Part shown: piece by piece, positions 56,339 to 64,000 of the stretch
Layout: each line of letters begins with the position of its first letter
Numbering within the stretch: the first letter of the stretch is position 1
NCBI GenBank assembly: GCA_903879335.1
Contig: CAIRLC010000002.1
Coordinates: 124,001 to 188,000, forward strand
Direction of reading: 5' to 3'
From: an uncultured Pseudomonadota bacterium
GTDB taxonomy: Bacteria; Pseudomonadota; Gammaproteobacteria; Steroidobacterales; Steroidobacteraceae
DNA length: 64,000 nucleotides
Program-made: the position numbers and the translations under genes
The notes under the pieces: generated by a model
Database searches by the model: none
Told to the model about the DNA's origin: nothing
Seen by the model: only the letters and a program-made list of their open reading frames with translations

Positions 56339-57682
56339 TCAAGCGGAAAAGCGCAGGCGCGAATTCAGTTCTCGCCTTACCCACCAATACGCAACTAACG
56401 CTTGCAGAACCACAGTCACGACCGAGAGGTGCCAAATCTCTTCAATGTGAAAATTAGGCTGATGAGACAGATAGACGGCTGGAAGCGCGAATGTGACCAA
56501 GCGTGTGCTACTAGCGATCACCGAGGGCCATGTATTGCCCAAGGCCTGAAACATCCCAGAGCAGGAAAATACGAAGCCACTCAATACAAAGTTAAGGGAA
56601 ATGGTGTGGAGGAATGTGGTGCCTACAGCGATCGTCGCGGGGTCGCTGGTAAACAAGCCGATCAAACGATCGCCCTGCCATTGGCACAGCAGCATCAAAA
56701 CGAGCATGGCACAACCACCGATGAGCGCGCCTTCACGGAAGGTGCGCCGCACCCTTTCAGCATTCCTGGCGCCGAAGTTTTGCGCAGCGATGGGAGCGAT
56801 AGCGAAAGAGACCGCCATTGCCGGTAAAAAGAAGGTCTGCATGACGCGCGCGCCGATCCCGAAGCCGGCCTGAGCGGTTGATCCGAAGTCACGAATCGTG
56901 GCGTAGACCACAACTTGGTAGGCAAATAGCAGGCCAAATTCCAGACCAGAGGGGAGCCCGATATTGAGAATTTGGCCCCATGTGGCCAAGCGTGGACGCC
57001 AAAGTTCCGGATGAAACTCGACGTACTTTTCAAGTTTAAGGTAGTAGTACGAGAGCATCGCAACGCCAAACACCACCGCGATGGTGCTCGCGAGACCCGC
57101 ACCCGCAGCGCCTAGCGGGTGACCGGTGAATACGCCAGCGATCAATATGGGTGCTAGCAACGCGTTCACGGCTACCGTGAGCAGCTGAACGGTCATCGTC
57201 GGCCGAACGATGCCCGTTCCTCGAAGCGCCGAGCCTAGGGCGATCATTGCGAATTGCAGCGCGAGTCCTGGAATATAAGCCTGCAGATACGCGCGACCCG
57301 CAGCCTCGGTAGCCGCATCAGCGCCAAGACCCCGCATATACGGCGCAAGGCATGCATAGCCGGTGACCAGAGCGATCAACGAGCAGCAGCCTGCAAGCAC
57401 CAGCGACTGATTGAAGACGAGGTTGGCCGTGTCATGATCTTTCGCGCCGACTGCCCGTGCGATTAAGGCCACGGTACCCACGGAAAACACCTGAGTCAGT
57501 GCCATGACCGCCAGCGAGAAAGCGGCCCCAGCGCTGACTCCGGCGACGACCGGGTTGCCGAGGCGTGAGACGAAGTACAGATCGACGAGGTAGTAGAGTG
57601 TCTGAACGAGCATGCCGACCATCATGGGTGCTGCCATGAGCAGCAGATGTCGCGCGATCGGCCCTTGGGTGAGATCTTTCAT
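56339..57682 (-). CDS. MATE family efflux transporter
   Basis: The 447-residue protein has 12 helices. It begins [20 protein letters not shown], typical for the DinF/YeeO-like branch, and shows [19 protein letters not shown] and [15 protein letters not shown]. It differs from the NorM-like protein at 18140. The ATG at 57682 overlaps the epimerase stop by four bases. Its neighbour suggests export of an amino-acid-related compound, but no direct evidence exists. The open frame extends further upstream over the epimerase gene and is rejected. Confidence 0.9.
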   Translation of the reverse strand: MKDLTQGPIARHLLLMAAPMMVGMLVQTLYYLVDLYFVSRLGNPVVAGVSAGAAFSLAVMALTQVFSVGTVALIARAVGAKDHDTANLVFNQSLVLAGCCSLIALVTGYACLAPYMRGLGADAATEAAGRAYLQAYIPGLALQFAMIALGSALRGTGIVRPTMTVQLLTVAVNALLAPILIAGVFTGHPLGAAGAGLASTIAVVFGVAMLSYYYLKLEKYVEFHPELWRPRLATWGQILNIGLPSGLEFGLLFAYQVVVYATIRDFGSTAQAGFGIGARVMQTFFLPAMAVSFAIAPIAAQNFGARNAERVRRTFREGALIGGCAMLVLMLLCQWQGDRLIGLFTSDPATIAVGTTFLHTISLNFVLSGFVFSCSGMFQALGNTWPSVIASSTRLVTFALPAVYLSHQPNFHIEEIWHLSVVTVVLQALVAYWWVRRELNSRLRFSA

Positions 57683-58620
57683 GCGCCCTTCCCGAATCCG
57701 TTTCGATATGGGTCGTCCGGGTCCAAGACCAGAGTCAGTTCTGCGGTGATGTAGGCGGTGCCGGTAATCGTCGGAATCACTTCGCCACCGATCAGGTCCA
57801 CCTGGCCCTCGAAGACGCTGCCGACGATGCTCTCTTGTCGCCATATCTGGCCAGGGGCGAGCTTGCCGCTGGCCACTAAGCAGGCCAGTTTTGCGCTTGT
57901 GCCGGTGCCGCAGGGGGAGCGATCGTAGGCACTGCCTGGACACAGGACGAAGTTTCGACTGTCCACACCGCGGGTGTTCGACGGTGCGAACAGCTCGATA
58001 TGGTCAATCTCGGCGCCCTGATCGCCCGTAATGCCCTGCTCGACAAGGGCTTCTTTGAGCTTCACCGCGTAGTCCACTAGGGCGTCCGTTTGGTGCAGTT
58101 CAAGCGTTTGGCCATGGTCGTCACACAGAAAGAACCAGTTGCCGCCCCAAGCAATGTCACCATGGACACGACCGATGTCTGGGACGTCAACCGCCACCGC
58201 ACTGCGATAGCGACGGGCGGGCACATTGCGGACGGAAACCCTTCCATCGCTGTGTAGTTCCGTGGTGACTATGCCGACCGGAGTTTCGATACGGTGCAGC
58301 CCAGGCCCTAAAAGATCCAAGTGGGCCAGCGTCCGCACCAGCCCAATCGTGCCGTGTCCGCACATGCCTAAATAGCCAACGTTGTTGAAAAAAATGACCC
58401 CGGCGGCGGCCGACGGATCCGTTGGTGGCGTCAATAACGCGCCGACTAGGACGTCATTGCCGCGCGGTTCATTACAGACAGCCGCCCGGAAGTGATCATG
58501 CTGCTCACGCAGTTGGACAAGGCGTTGAGCCAATGTGCCGGTGATGGCGGGGCAGCCATCAAGGACAACTCGGGTAGGCTCGCCACCCGTGTGAGAGTCG
58601 ATGGCCTTCAGTCGCTGCAT
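57679..58620 (-). CDS. 4-hydroxyproline epimerase / proline racemase family
   Basis: The 313-residue protein has both catalytic Cys residues of the family: Cys87 in [12 protein letters not shown] and Cys237 in [10 protein letters not shown], indicating an epimerase or racemase rather than the dehydratase, which has Thr at the second site. The early [12 protein letters not shown] is the substrate loop. It converts trans-4-hydroxy-L-proline to cis-4-hydroxy-D-proline, the entry step to 2-oxoglutarate. No D-hydroxyproline dehydrogenase or deaminase is adjacent. It starts an operon with the MATE and hrpB genes. Confidence 0.92.
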   Translation of the reverse strand: MQRLKAIDSHTGGEPTRVVLDGCPAITGTLAQRLVQLREQHDHFRAAVCNEPRGNDVLVGALLTPPTDPSAAAGVIFFNNVGYLGMCGHGTIGLVRTLAHLDLLGPGLHRIETPVGIVTTELHSDGRVSVRNVPARRYRSAVAVDVPDIGRVHGDIAWGGNWFFLCDDHGQTLELHQTDALVDYAVKLKEALVEQGITGDQGAEIDHIELFAPSNTRGVDSRNFVLCPGSAYDRSPCGTGTSAKLACLVASGKLAPGQIWRQESIVGSVFEGQVDLIGGEVIPTITGTAYITAELTLVLDPDDPYRNGFGKGA

Positions 58621-58786
58621 GAGTCAGTCTCCATATCGGCACAACCCTCGTGCCTTGCTGCTGCCTCGGATTCTGCGCCATTGCAGCCATAGTTCCCAAG
58701 TGCCAGCGTCGGCAATTCGATTGACTGGGTGAGCGAAGCCTCTCCCGCGATTTAAATGGAGCGACGACGCGCATACACTCACAGGA

Positions 58787-59254
58787 ATGTTTCGACGCTT
58801 TGCCATCGTTGTTTTTTTTCTAGCCTCCTGCGGCACGGAGGAGCAGCGTCCGCGAATGGCGCCGGCACCGGTCGCGGTGACCACGACCCAGACTCTGCAG
58901 GCGGCTGCAGCCGCATTGGCAGCATCGTTGGTCGGCGCGCCCTATCGCTTTGGTGGCGCGGCTCCAGACGGCTTCGATTGCAGCGGTTTGGTCTGGTATG
59001 TCTATCACGCGGTTGGCGTCACTGTGCCTAGAACCGCAGCTGAACAGCGAACCATGGCGGCACCGGTCGATATGGAGCGACTGAAGCCCGGTGATCTCGT
59101 TTTTTTCCAAACGCCGGTCGACCACGTCGGCATCTATCTGGGCGACGGGGAGTTTGTCCACGCGCCGTCGAGTGGTCGGACGGTCGAGCGAGCGCGCCTC
59201 AAGTCGCCCTTCTTTCTGTTGGGTTTCGCCGGCGCTGGACGCCCGACCGCTTGA
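58787..59254 (+). CDS. NlpC/P60 family lipoprotein (peptidoglycan endopeptidase)
   Basis: The 155-residue protein has a short signal with lipobox FLASC (acylated Cys15) and a C-terminal NlpC/P60 domain. Its catalytic Cys65 lies in FDCSGLVW, and His113 (VDHVGIYLGD) and His125 (FVHAPSSG) complete the triad. PYRFGG precedes the Cys, as is normal. It should cut the D-gamma-Glu-meso-DAP bond of peptidoglycan, anchored in a membrane. It is compact, like Spr/MepS. It is divergent from the epimerase and convergent with the PLP enzyme gene by one base. Confidence 0.92.
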   Translation: MFRRFAIVVFFLASCGTEEQRPRMAPAPVAVTTTQTLQAAAAALAASLVGAPYRFGGAAPDGFDCSGLVWYVYHAVGVTVPRTAAEQRTMAAPVDMERLKPGDLVFFQTPVDHVGIYLGDGEFVHAPSSGRTVERARLKSPFFLLGFAGAGRPTA

Positions 59255-59255
59255 G

Positions 59256-60302
59256 TCACATCGACAGGTTAGCCCGCGGCATGGCCTCGTATGCCACCAG
59301 TTCGACCTCGGGCGAGAGATAGCCGGGCCTCGTCTGCTCCTCACGGAGTAAATCGGTCGACAGATACTTCTTGTTGTCGTCGCAAAAGATGGTGACGACC
59401 ACGGCCTCAGGCCCCAATCGATCTTGCGCCATTAGGGCGCCTATTAGATTGGCCCCGGAGGAAATACCAACACCTAGACCTAACTCGCATGCCAGCCGCT
59501 GCGCCATCAGAATGGCGTCGCCATCGGCAACGGCGATGATGTCGTTAAGCGACTGTAGATCGACGATTGGTGGAATGAATTCATCCGACACGCCCTGAAT
59601 CCGATGCCGACCGACCTTGCAGCCGGTCGAGAGTGTCGGCGATTCCGCGGGTTCAAGGGGATGTATGTGTACCCCTGAATCTAGCGACTTAAGATACTGG
59701 CCAACCCCCATGACGGTGCCTCCGGTCCCTACACCGGCCACGAAGGCTTTGGCTTTCAGTCCGCGGTGACTCAATTGCGCAGCAATTTCGGGGCCCGTAC
59801 CCACCCTATGCGCCTCAATATTGGCGGGGTTCGAGAACTGGCGTGGCAAAAACACCCCCGATTCTCGACGCTTGAGCTCTTCACAGAGTCGGATGCTGCC
59901 CAAAAAGCCCCCTTCATCGTGCGAGACCGGTCGAATTGTCGCCCCGAAGGCTCGAATCAGCGAGACTCGTTCCTGACTCATCCAATTCGGCATGCAAATT
60001 TCGACGCTATGCCCTAACGCCTTGCCGATCGCCGAGAATGCAATGCCGGTGTTGCCGCTAGTGGCTTCGGCGATGCGGTCACCGGGGTGAATCGCCCCGT
60101 CTAAATACGCCCGCTCCAAAATGTGGAGCGCCATCCGGTCTTTGATGCTGCCGGTCAGGTTGAGGTGTTCGGCTTTGGCATAGATGACCCGTGGCTCTCC
60201 GCGAAATCGCAGATGAATGGCTAACAGAGGCGTATTGCCTACCATGTCGCGAATGCCGCGACAACGTTCGAGTCCATTCTGGATGAGTCGGGATACAGAC
60301 AT
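59256..60302 (-). CDS. PLP-dependent cysteine synthase-like enzyme
   Basis: The 348-residue type II PLP enzyme has Lys54 in [12 protein letters not shown], the substrate loop [12 protein letters not shown], and the phosphate-binding [12 protein letters not shown]. The SGANLIGAL segment and a late [13 protein letters not shown] tail are like cysteine synthase/cystathionine beta-synthase. The C-terminal extension is longer than CysK (about 315). It could make cysteine from O-acetylserine or another thiol-linked amino acid. The start at 60302 is chosen over an upstream one because GNTPLL follows at the usual distance. Confidence 0.87.
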   Translation of the reverse strand: MSVSRLIQNGLERCRGIRDMVGNTPLLAIHLRFRGEPRVIYAKAEHLNLTGSIKDRMALHILERAYLDGAIHPGDRIAEATSGNTGIAFSAIGKALGHSVEICMPNWMSQERVSLIRAFGATIRPVSHDEGGFLGSIRLCEELKRRESGVFLPRQFSNPANIEAHRVGTGPEIAAQLSHRGLKAKAFVAGVGTGGTVMGVGQYLKSLDSGVHIHPLEPAESPTLSTGCKVGRHRIQGVSDEFIPPIVDLQSLNDIIAVADGDAILMAQRLACELGLGVGISSGANLIGALMAQDRLGPEAVVVTIFCDDNKKYLSTDLLREEQTRPGYLSPEVELVAYEAMPRANLSM

Positions 60303-60493
60303 AAGTGACGCCTTTTGCTGGCCGAAGGCCATCCTAGCAAGTCGCGCGACAGGCGCGCGCGAAGCCTTACTGACAACCAGTTAAGGGATGAATTAAGTGT
60401 GCTTCATACTTGTGGCGGCGGCTAAAACTGCGCGCACCATGTCTTTCACGCCCAAACCCCGAAGGGCGAGTCTTTGAAACCAGGAGTGAGTCC

Positions 60494-60673
60494 ATGAAGA
60501 AGTTTGTACTGATTGCCGCTGCCCTGACGCTCGCCGTCCCTGCCTTCGCCCAGTCCGCTGCGACGACCACGCCTAGCGCGTCGGCTCCGACCACTGAAAC
60601 GGCGGCGAAGCCAGCGAAGCACCACAAGAAAGGCAAGAAGGCCAAGAAGGCTGCGGAAGCGGCTGCGCAGTAA
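60494..60673 (+). CDS. Small secreted Lys/Ala-rich protein
   Basis: The 59-residue protein has a signal peptide (MKKFVLIAAALTLAVPAFAQ) and a mature part of about 39 residues, rich in Ala, Ser and Thr, then KHHKKGKKAKKAAEAAAQ. I do not recognise a family beyond general similarity to small acid-shock-type proteins. AGGAG seven bases before the ATG and a strong terminator after it show that it is a real single-gene unit. The role is unknown; a periplasmic polycation could buffer acid or bind polyanions. Confidence 0.8.
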   Translation: MKKFVLIAAALTLAVPAFAQSAATTTPSASAPTTETAAKPAKHHKKGKKAKKAAEAAAQ

Positions 60674-60713
60674 GTCGCGCTAATCGGCTGAATCCGAACG
60701 ATTCAGCGCCAAA

Positions 60714-60747
60714 GGCCCCGGGAGGCAACGCCTCCCGGGGCCTTTTT
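60714..60747 (+). terminator. Strong Rho-independent terminator after the Lys-rich gene
   Basis: A perfect 13-bp stem (GGCCCCGGGAGGC and its complement) with loop AAC is followed by TTTTT, 40 bases after the stop. It also lies just beyond the M13 peptidase stop on the other strand (60750), where only three T residues follow, so it may end both transcripts. Confidence 0.93.
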
Positions 60748-60749
60748 CT

Positions 60750-62795
60750 TTACCAGACGTGAACTCGATCCTCAGGCTTTAAGTACAGTGCATCCCCTGG
60801 ATGCACATCAAAGGCTGCGTACCAGGCGTCCACATTGCGCACCACACCGTTGACCCGAAACATGCCCGGGCTATGGGGGTCGGTGAGTAGCCGATTGCGG
60901 AGGGCCTCATCACGGATCAGGGTTCGCCAAACTTGGGCCCAACCGAGGAAGAAGCGCTGGTCGCCCGACAGTCCTTCAAGCAAGGGCGCTGCCTTGTCAC
61001 CCAGCGCGCGATGATAGGCGGCGTAGGACACCGAAATGCCGCCCACGTCGCCCAGATTTTCACCGAGGGTGAGGCGTCCATTGACCTTAATTCCAGGAAG
61101 CGGCTCAAACGCCGAGTACTGATCGGCAAGGTGATCGCCGAAGACCTTAAATGCGCTTACATCGGCTGGTTTCCACCAGTCGCGAAGGACACCATTCTCA
61201 TCCGATTTCGCGCCTTGATCATCAAAGCCATGGCTCATTTCATGGCCGATAACTCCGCCGATACCACCGTAATTGACCGCTGGATCGGCTTTAGGATCAA
61301 AGAACGGTGGCTGCAGGATAGCGGCGGGAAATACGATCTCATTGAAGATCGGGTTGTAGTAAGCATTGATGGTCTGCGGCGACATGAACCATTCGTCGCG
61401 ATCTGCGGGTTTGCCGAGGCGCTCCGCGTCGCGCTGCCAAGAGAAACGAGCCGCCCGTTCCATGTTGCCGAAGGCGTCCCCCCGTACAATCTCTAGGCCG
61501 CTGTAGTCTCGCCAATGATCGGGATAGCCGATCTTCGGTCTGAACGTTGCTAATTTGCGCAACGCCGCTTCGCGCGTATCGGCTGACATCCATTGTGCGG
61601 CGCGGATGCGTTCTGCGTAAGCCGCGCGGAGATTTTCTACCAGGCTCACCGCGGCGCTCTTGGATTCTGGCGGGAAATATCGCTCAACGTACAAGCGACC
61701 AATCGCCTCTCCCAGCGCTCCGTTGGTGGCGCCGACTGCGCGTTTCCAACGGGCGCGCTGTTCAGGTTGACCTGACAGCGTGTGGTCGTAGAAATCAAAA
61801 GCCTCTTTATCGAACGCGGATGGCAGCACAGCGGCGTGATGCGCCAAGAAGTGGTACGTCAGGTAACCACGCCAATCTTCAATCGACGTCGCCTTAAACA
61901 GGCGGCCAAGCGGGGCTATAGCCGATTTCTCGCCGACAATCAGGGTCCCCGGGTTCGACAGTTCAGCGCCGGCAAATAGATCGTCCCACGGATATTCCGG
62001 TGCAAGCGTCTTCAGCTCTGCCACAGTCATCGGGTTGTAGGTACGGTCGCGGTCCCGCCGGTCTGCACGGGCCCAATGCAGCTTCGCAATCTCAGTCTCC
62101 AGCCGCACGATCCGCTCAGCCGTGGCTTCAGGAGCCTGATAGCCCGCCAAGCTCAGCATTCGTCCGATGTGTGACTGGTAGGCCGCTCGGACCGACTTGA
62201 ACTGGTCTTCGTCGCGGAGATAGAAGTCCCGATCGGGCAGACCGAGTCCGCCGTGGCTGATGCCCACGACATAGCGGTCGGGGTTTTTCTCATCGAGCGT
62301 GATGCCCATATCGATTGGGCCCGGCAATCCATAGGCCGGTATCCCCATCAAGCGGGCGATCGCGCTGTGGGAGTCCGCCCCGTGTATTTCCGCGAGGGTT
62401 GGAGCGGCCTTCGTAACGCCTAAGGCATTGATGTGGTCTTCATCAAGAAAACTCGCGTAGAAGTCGCCGATCTTTTGAGCAGTCGAGCCCGGCGCGCCTG
62501 CCGAGTTGCGCGCTTCATCGAGGAGACCGCGAATTCGGGTCTCGTTTTCATCGGCCAGTTTCGCAAACGACGTCCAGGACGTACGGTCTGCAGGCAGCTT
62601 CTCCGTCTTCATCCAGGTGCCACCGGCGTAGGCATAGAAATCATCGCCGGGCTTAACCGTGGAATCCCGCCCGCTGAGATTGACACCGAAAGTGGGGATG
62701 GCGGGCCCGGCTTCTGCGCCGATAGCCGGTACGGCCGTGGCTAAAGCGATCGTCAAAGCGCAAAGCGCTCCGGACGCACGAGAGTACAGCGACAT
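60750..62795 (-). CDS. M13 family (neprilysin/PepO) secreted metallopeptidase
   Basis: The 681-residue protein begins with a signal peptide (ALCALTIALATAVPAIGAEA). The zinc site is GHEMSHGFDDQG with His518, Glu519 and His522, and the third ligand Glu579 is in ENLGDVGG. NAYYNPIFNEIVFPAAIL upstream is the M13 substrate motif. Near the N-terminus it has PGDDFYAYAGGTW, typical for bacterial PepO-like enzymes. It likely degrades short peptides in the periplasm. It is a single gene, with its 3' end at the shared terminator. Confidence 0.95.
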   Translation of the reverse strand: MSLYSRASGALCALTIALATAVPAIGAEAGPAIPTFGVNLSGRDSTVKPGDDFYAYAGGTWMKTEKLPADRTSWTSFAKLADENETRIRGLLDEARNSAGAPGSTAQKIGDFYASFLDEDHINALGVTKAAPTLAEIHGADSHSAIARLMGIPAYGLPGPIDMGITLDEKNPDRYVVGISHGGLGLPDRDFYLRDEDQFKSVRAAYQSHIGRMLSLAGYQAPEATAERIVRLETEIAKLHWARADRRDRDRTYNPMTVAELKTLAPEYPWDDLFAGAELSNPGTLIVGEKSAIAPLGRLFKATSIEDWRGYLTYHFLAHHAAVLPSAFDKEAFDFYDHTLSGQPEQRARWKRAVGATNGALGEAIGRLYVERYFPPESKSAAVSLVENLRAAYAERIRAAQWMSADTREAALRKLATFRPKIGYPDHWRDYSGLEIVRGDAFGNMERAARFSWQRDAERLGKPADRDEWFMSPQTINAYYNPIFNEIVFPAAILQPPFFDPKADPAVNYGGIGGVIGHEMSHGFDDQGAKSDENGVLRDWWKPADVSAFKVFGDHLADQYSAFEPLPGIKVNGRLTLGENLGDVGGISVSYAAYHRALGDKAAPLLEGLSGDQRFFLGWAQVWRTLIRDEALRNRLLTDPHSPGMFRVNGVVRNVDAWYAAFDVHPGDALYLKPEDRVHVW

Positions 62796-62900
62796 GGATG
62801 TCTCCTGACCTAAAGGAAGACTCCACTATGCCGCGCTTGGCCAGTAGTAGCGAGTGGGATTGCGTCGAACGGTCGCGATGGCGCGTTCGACTACGCCTGA

Positions 62901-62946
62901 GGCCCTGAATTTAGGGCCGAACGGGCGCCTGCGAGGCGCCCGTTCG
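62901..62946 (-). terminator. Tandem hairpins after the HiPIP gene
   Basis: A perfect 13-bp inverted repeat (62918-62930 with 62934-62946, loop GCG) lies 16 bases after the HiPIP stop. A second 6-bp stem follows (GGCCCT and AGGGCC, loop GAATTT, 62901-62918). No T-run is present, but the first stem is strong. Confidence 0.6.
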
Positions 62947-62961
62947 AACAGAGGAAACGAT

Positions 62962-63291
62962 TTACGGCTTCTTCGCGTAAACCTTGCACCAACCGTTACC
63001 GTTGACCAGCTTGCCTGCAAAAATCATGCAGGGGGCCTGAGCATCGGTGGCCTTGCCTTGGAACTGTACGCAATTGGCGCACTTCTGTTCCGCCTTGTGG
63101 GTCGGATTGGCTTTGGCATCAACCTTTGACGTGTCATCGACATAGCCAAGCGCCTTCGCTTGAGCGTCGTTGGCATCCAGAGCCGGGGCAGCCGCCTCGG
63201 CGCGGGTGACCGCGGCGACAACGGGGATTGCGGCGAGGCCGGCGAGCGCACCCTTCAGAAGGGCGCGGCGGGGAAGCTTTTGGTCGAACAT
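62962..63291 (-). CDS. High-potential iron-sulfur protein (HiPIP)
   Basis: The 109-residue protein has a twin-arginine-like signal (KLPRRALLKGALAGLA) for export of a folded cluster protein. The mature part of about 75 residues holds four Cys at 71, 74, 88 and 102 (CANC, APCM, GWCKVY), which bind the 4Fe-4S cluster of HiPIP. It shuttles electrons in the periplasm between the cytochrome bc1 complex and an oxidase or reaction centre. A perfect Fur-like palindrome lies about 130 bases upstream. Confidence 0.94.
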   Translation of the reverse strand: MFDQKLPRRALLKGALAGLAAIPVVAAVTRAEAAAPALDANDAQAKALGYVDDTSKVDAKANPTHKAEQKCANCVQFQGKATDAQAPCMIFAGKLVNGNGWCKVYAKKP

Positions 63292-63422
63292 CGACTCACT
63301 CCTTAAATCAGTACGTAGTCAACGCGGCCGCTAAAGCCGCGCGGCCAATGATAGAACGACTCATGTGCAATAGGGGCCAATTGCGGTGAATCGCGTAGGT
63401 TCCTCGTTAAATACTCGTATAT

Positions 63423-63437
63423 TGAGAATGATTCTCA
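63423..63437 (-). promoter_or_regulatory. Fur-like box upstream of the HiPIP gene
   Basis: TGAGAATGATTCTCA is a perfect 7-1-7 palindrome matching the Fur consensus (TGATAATNATTATCA) at 13 of 15 positions. On the minus strand TTGATC (63448-63443) and CAATAT, 18 bases later, could be -35 and -10, so the box would lie between them. It also covers the stop codon of the glycosyltransferase-like gene upstream. Confidence 0.7.
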
Positions 63438-64000
63438 TCTCGGATCAATGTGCTCGGATTTGCGAATCGGCTCGGCAACGACCGTCGCGAAGGCTTCGCC
63501 ACCCTCGATGACTTCATAACCATTACCGATAAATCGAGCCGGAAGATTCAGTGAGCTGATAATCGATGCGGTCAGTGCCGATAAATACGGCAGGGACTGC
63601 ACGACCATAACGAGCACCCACGCACGCAGATCCGGGCTGTCCATCCGCATGCGATCGAGGCTTCCGTCGGACAGGTTGTAGGTCACAGCCCATGCACTCA
63701 GCAGGAGCGCGACAGCGATCAGCGCCTCTTCACGACAGGCTTGTAGTGCACCCCATAAGGTCTGGGAATTTGCTTGTTTGGGCGTCCGAAAGAATGGCTC
63801 GTTGTCGGTCAGTAATCCCTTTAAAACGGCGAGTCCGATCGTGTGGGCGAGACCCAATCCTGCGACTGAGGCGGCTAAAGTCTGTCGAATGCCGGCGCCA
63901 ACTCGGACACGATACAGGTGCATCAACTTCGCTAATTTGAAGACAAAGAGCGATAGCGGCAGCACCGAAAACATCGCGAGGGGGGCGTCGAACTTGGTTG
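63435..64000 (-). CDS. Membrane glycosyltransferase (GT2-like), C-terminal part
   Basis: The frame is open on the minus strand from the window edge to the stop at 63435, giving about 188 residues. It has about four or five hydrophobic helices and the segment LLTDNEPFFRTPKQAN, which resembles the post-catalytic membrane part of processive family 2 glycosyltransferases (beta-glucan type). The catalytic domain lies outside the window, so assignment is tentative. A Met at 63974 is internal rather than the start, because the upstream codons remain open and similar in composition. Confidence 0.65.
   Translation of the reverse strand, partial: TKFDAPLAMFSVLPLSLFVFKLAKLMHLYRVRVGAGIRQTLAASVAGLGLAHTIGLAVLKGLLTDNEPFFRTPKQANSQTLWGALQACREEALIAVALLLSAWAVTYNLSDGSLDRMRMDSPDLRAWVLVMVVQSLPYLSALTASIISSLNLPARFIGNGYEVIEGGEAFATVVAEPIRKSEHIDPR

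Overview
The window is a densely packed bacterial chromosome segment of roughly 55-60% G+C that looks gammaproteobacterial. The class I glutamate-cysteine ligase, HemN, HrpB, IlvA with two C-terminal ACT-like domains, a PA0069-type radical SAM protein and a periplasmic high-potential iron-sulfur protein (HiPIP) fit an aerobic, polyhydroxyalkanoate-storing, respiratory gammaproteobacterium. I cannot name the genus. There are no rRNA or tRNA genes, no CRISPR array, no insertion sequence and no sign of a recent island. Every gap is shorter than 300 bases and most neighbouring genes overlap by 1-4 bases.

Layout. 1-3659 (minus): proton-translocating transhydrogenase pntAA-pntAB-pntB running into a dctA-like symporter cut by the window edge. 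3791-5369 (plus): HNH endonuclease and a 5'-3' exonuclease-domain protein. 5366-9101 (minus): nucleosidase, SBF-like transporter and CoA hydrolase/transferase, all overlapping. 9211-10617: hemN. 10591-14692 (minus): dienelactone hydrolase, succinate-semialdehyde dehydrogenase, Bcr/CflA-type MFS and VOC protein. 14845-22527 (plus): beta-oxidation pair, MATE exporter, gshA and a diguanylate cyclase. 22696-27636 (plus): pyruvate carboxylase and a secreted M20 hydrolase. 27643-30726 (minus): PHA synthase and a ferredoxin-reductase-type flavoprotein. 30961-32720 (plus): P-II protein, [2Fe-2S] ferredoxin and quinone oxidoreductase. 32732-37033: GST and ilvH on minus, divergent from ilvB-chrA on plus. 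37037-44358: envelope and stress proteins (DsbA-like, GloA, S1/P1 nuclease, M23 peptidase, MsrB, OmpW), a degenerate alpha/beta hydrolase, ilvA and a Lys/Ala-rich histone H1-like protein. 44449-47660 (plus): alpha/beta hydrolase, MFS and radical SAM. 47668-50722 (minus): ABC ATPase with a C-terminal extension and a fused double permease. 50883-53106 (minus): CFA-type methyltransferase, DUF1295 protein and a small membrane protein. 53228-58620: DedA, then hrpB, MATE and hydroxyproline epimerase on minus. 58787-64000: NlpC/P60 lipoprotein, cysteine-synthase-like enzyme, a 59-residue Lys-rich secreted protein, M13 peptidase, HiPIP and the end of a membrane glycosyltransferase.

How the genes fit together. 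The segment is mainly central metabolism: NADPH supply (Pnt), anaplerosis (pyruvate carboxylase), C4-dicarboxylate uptake, fatty-acid oxidation, PHA storage, branched-chain amino acid synthesis (ilvA, ilvB, ilvH, with B and H unusually divergent) and glutathione and methylglyoxal handling (gshA, gloA, gst). I see no clear novel defence or mobile system. The observations most worth checking are a perfect Fur-like palindrome upstream of the HiPIP gene, a sigma-54-like element before the P-II gene followed by hairpins that cover the translation signals of the next two genes, an alpha/beta hydrolase lacking its nucleophile, an ABC system without a binding protein, and three conserved-looking but uncharacterised operons.
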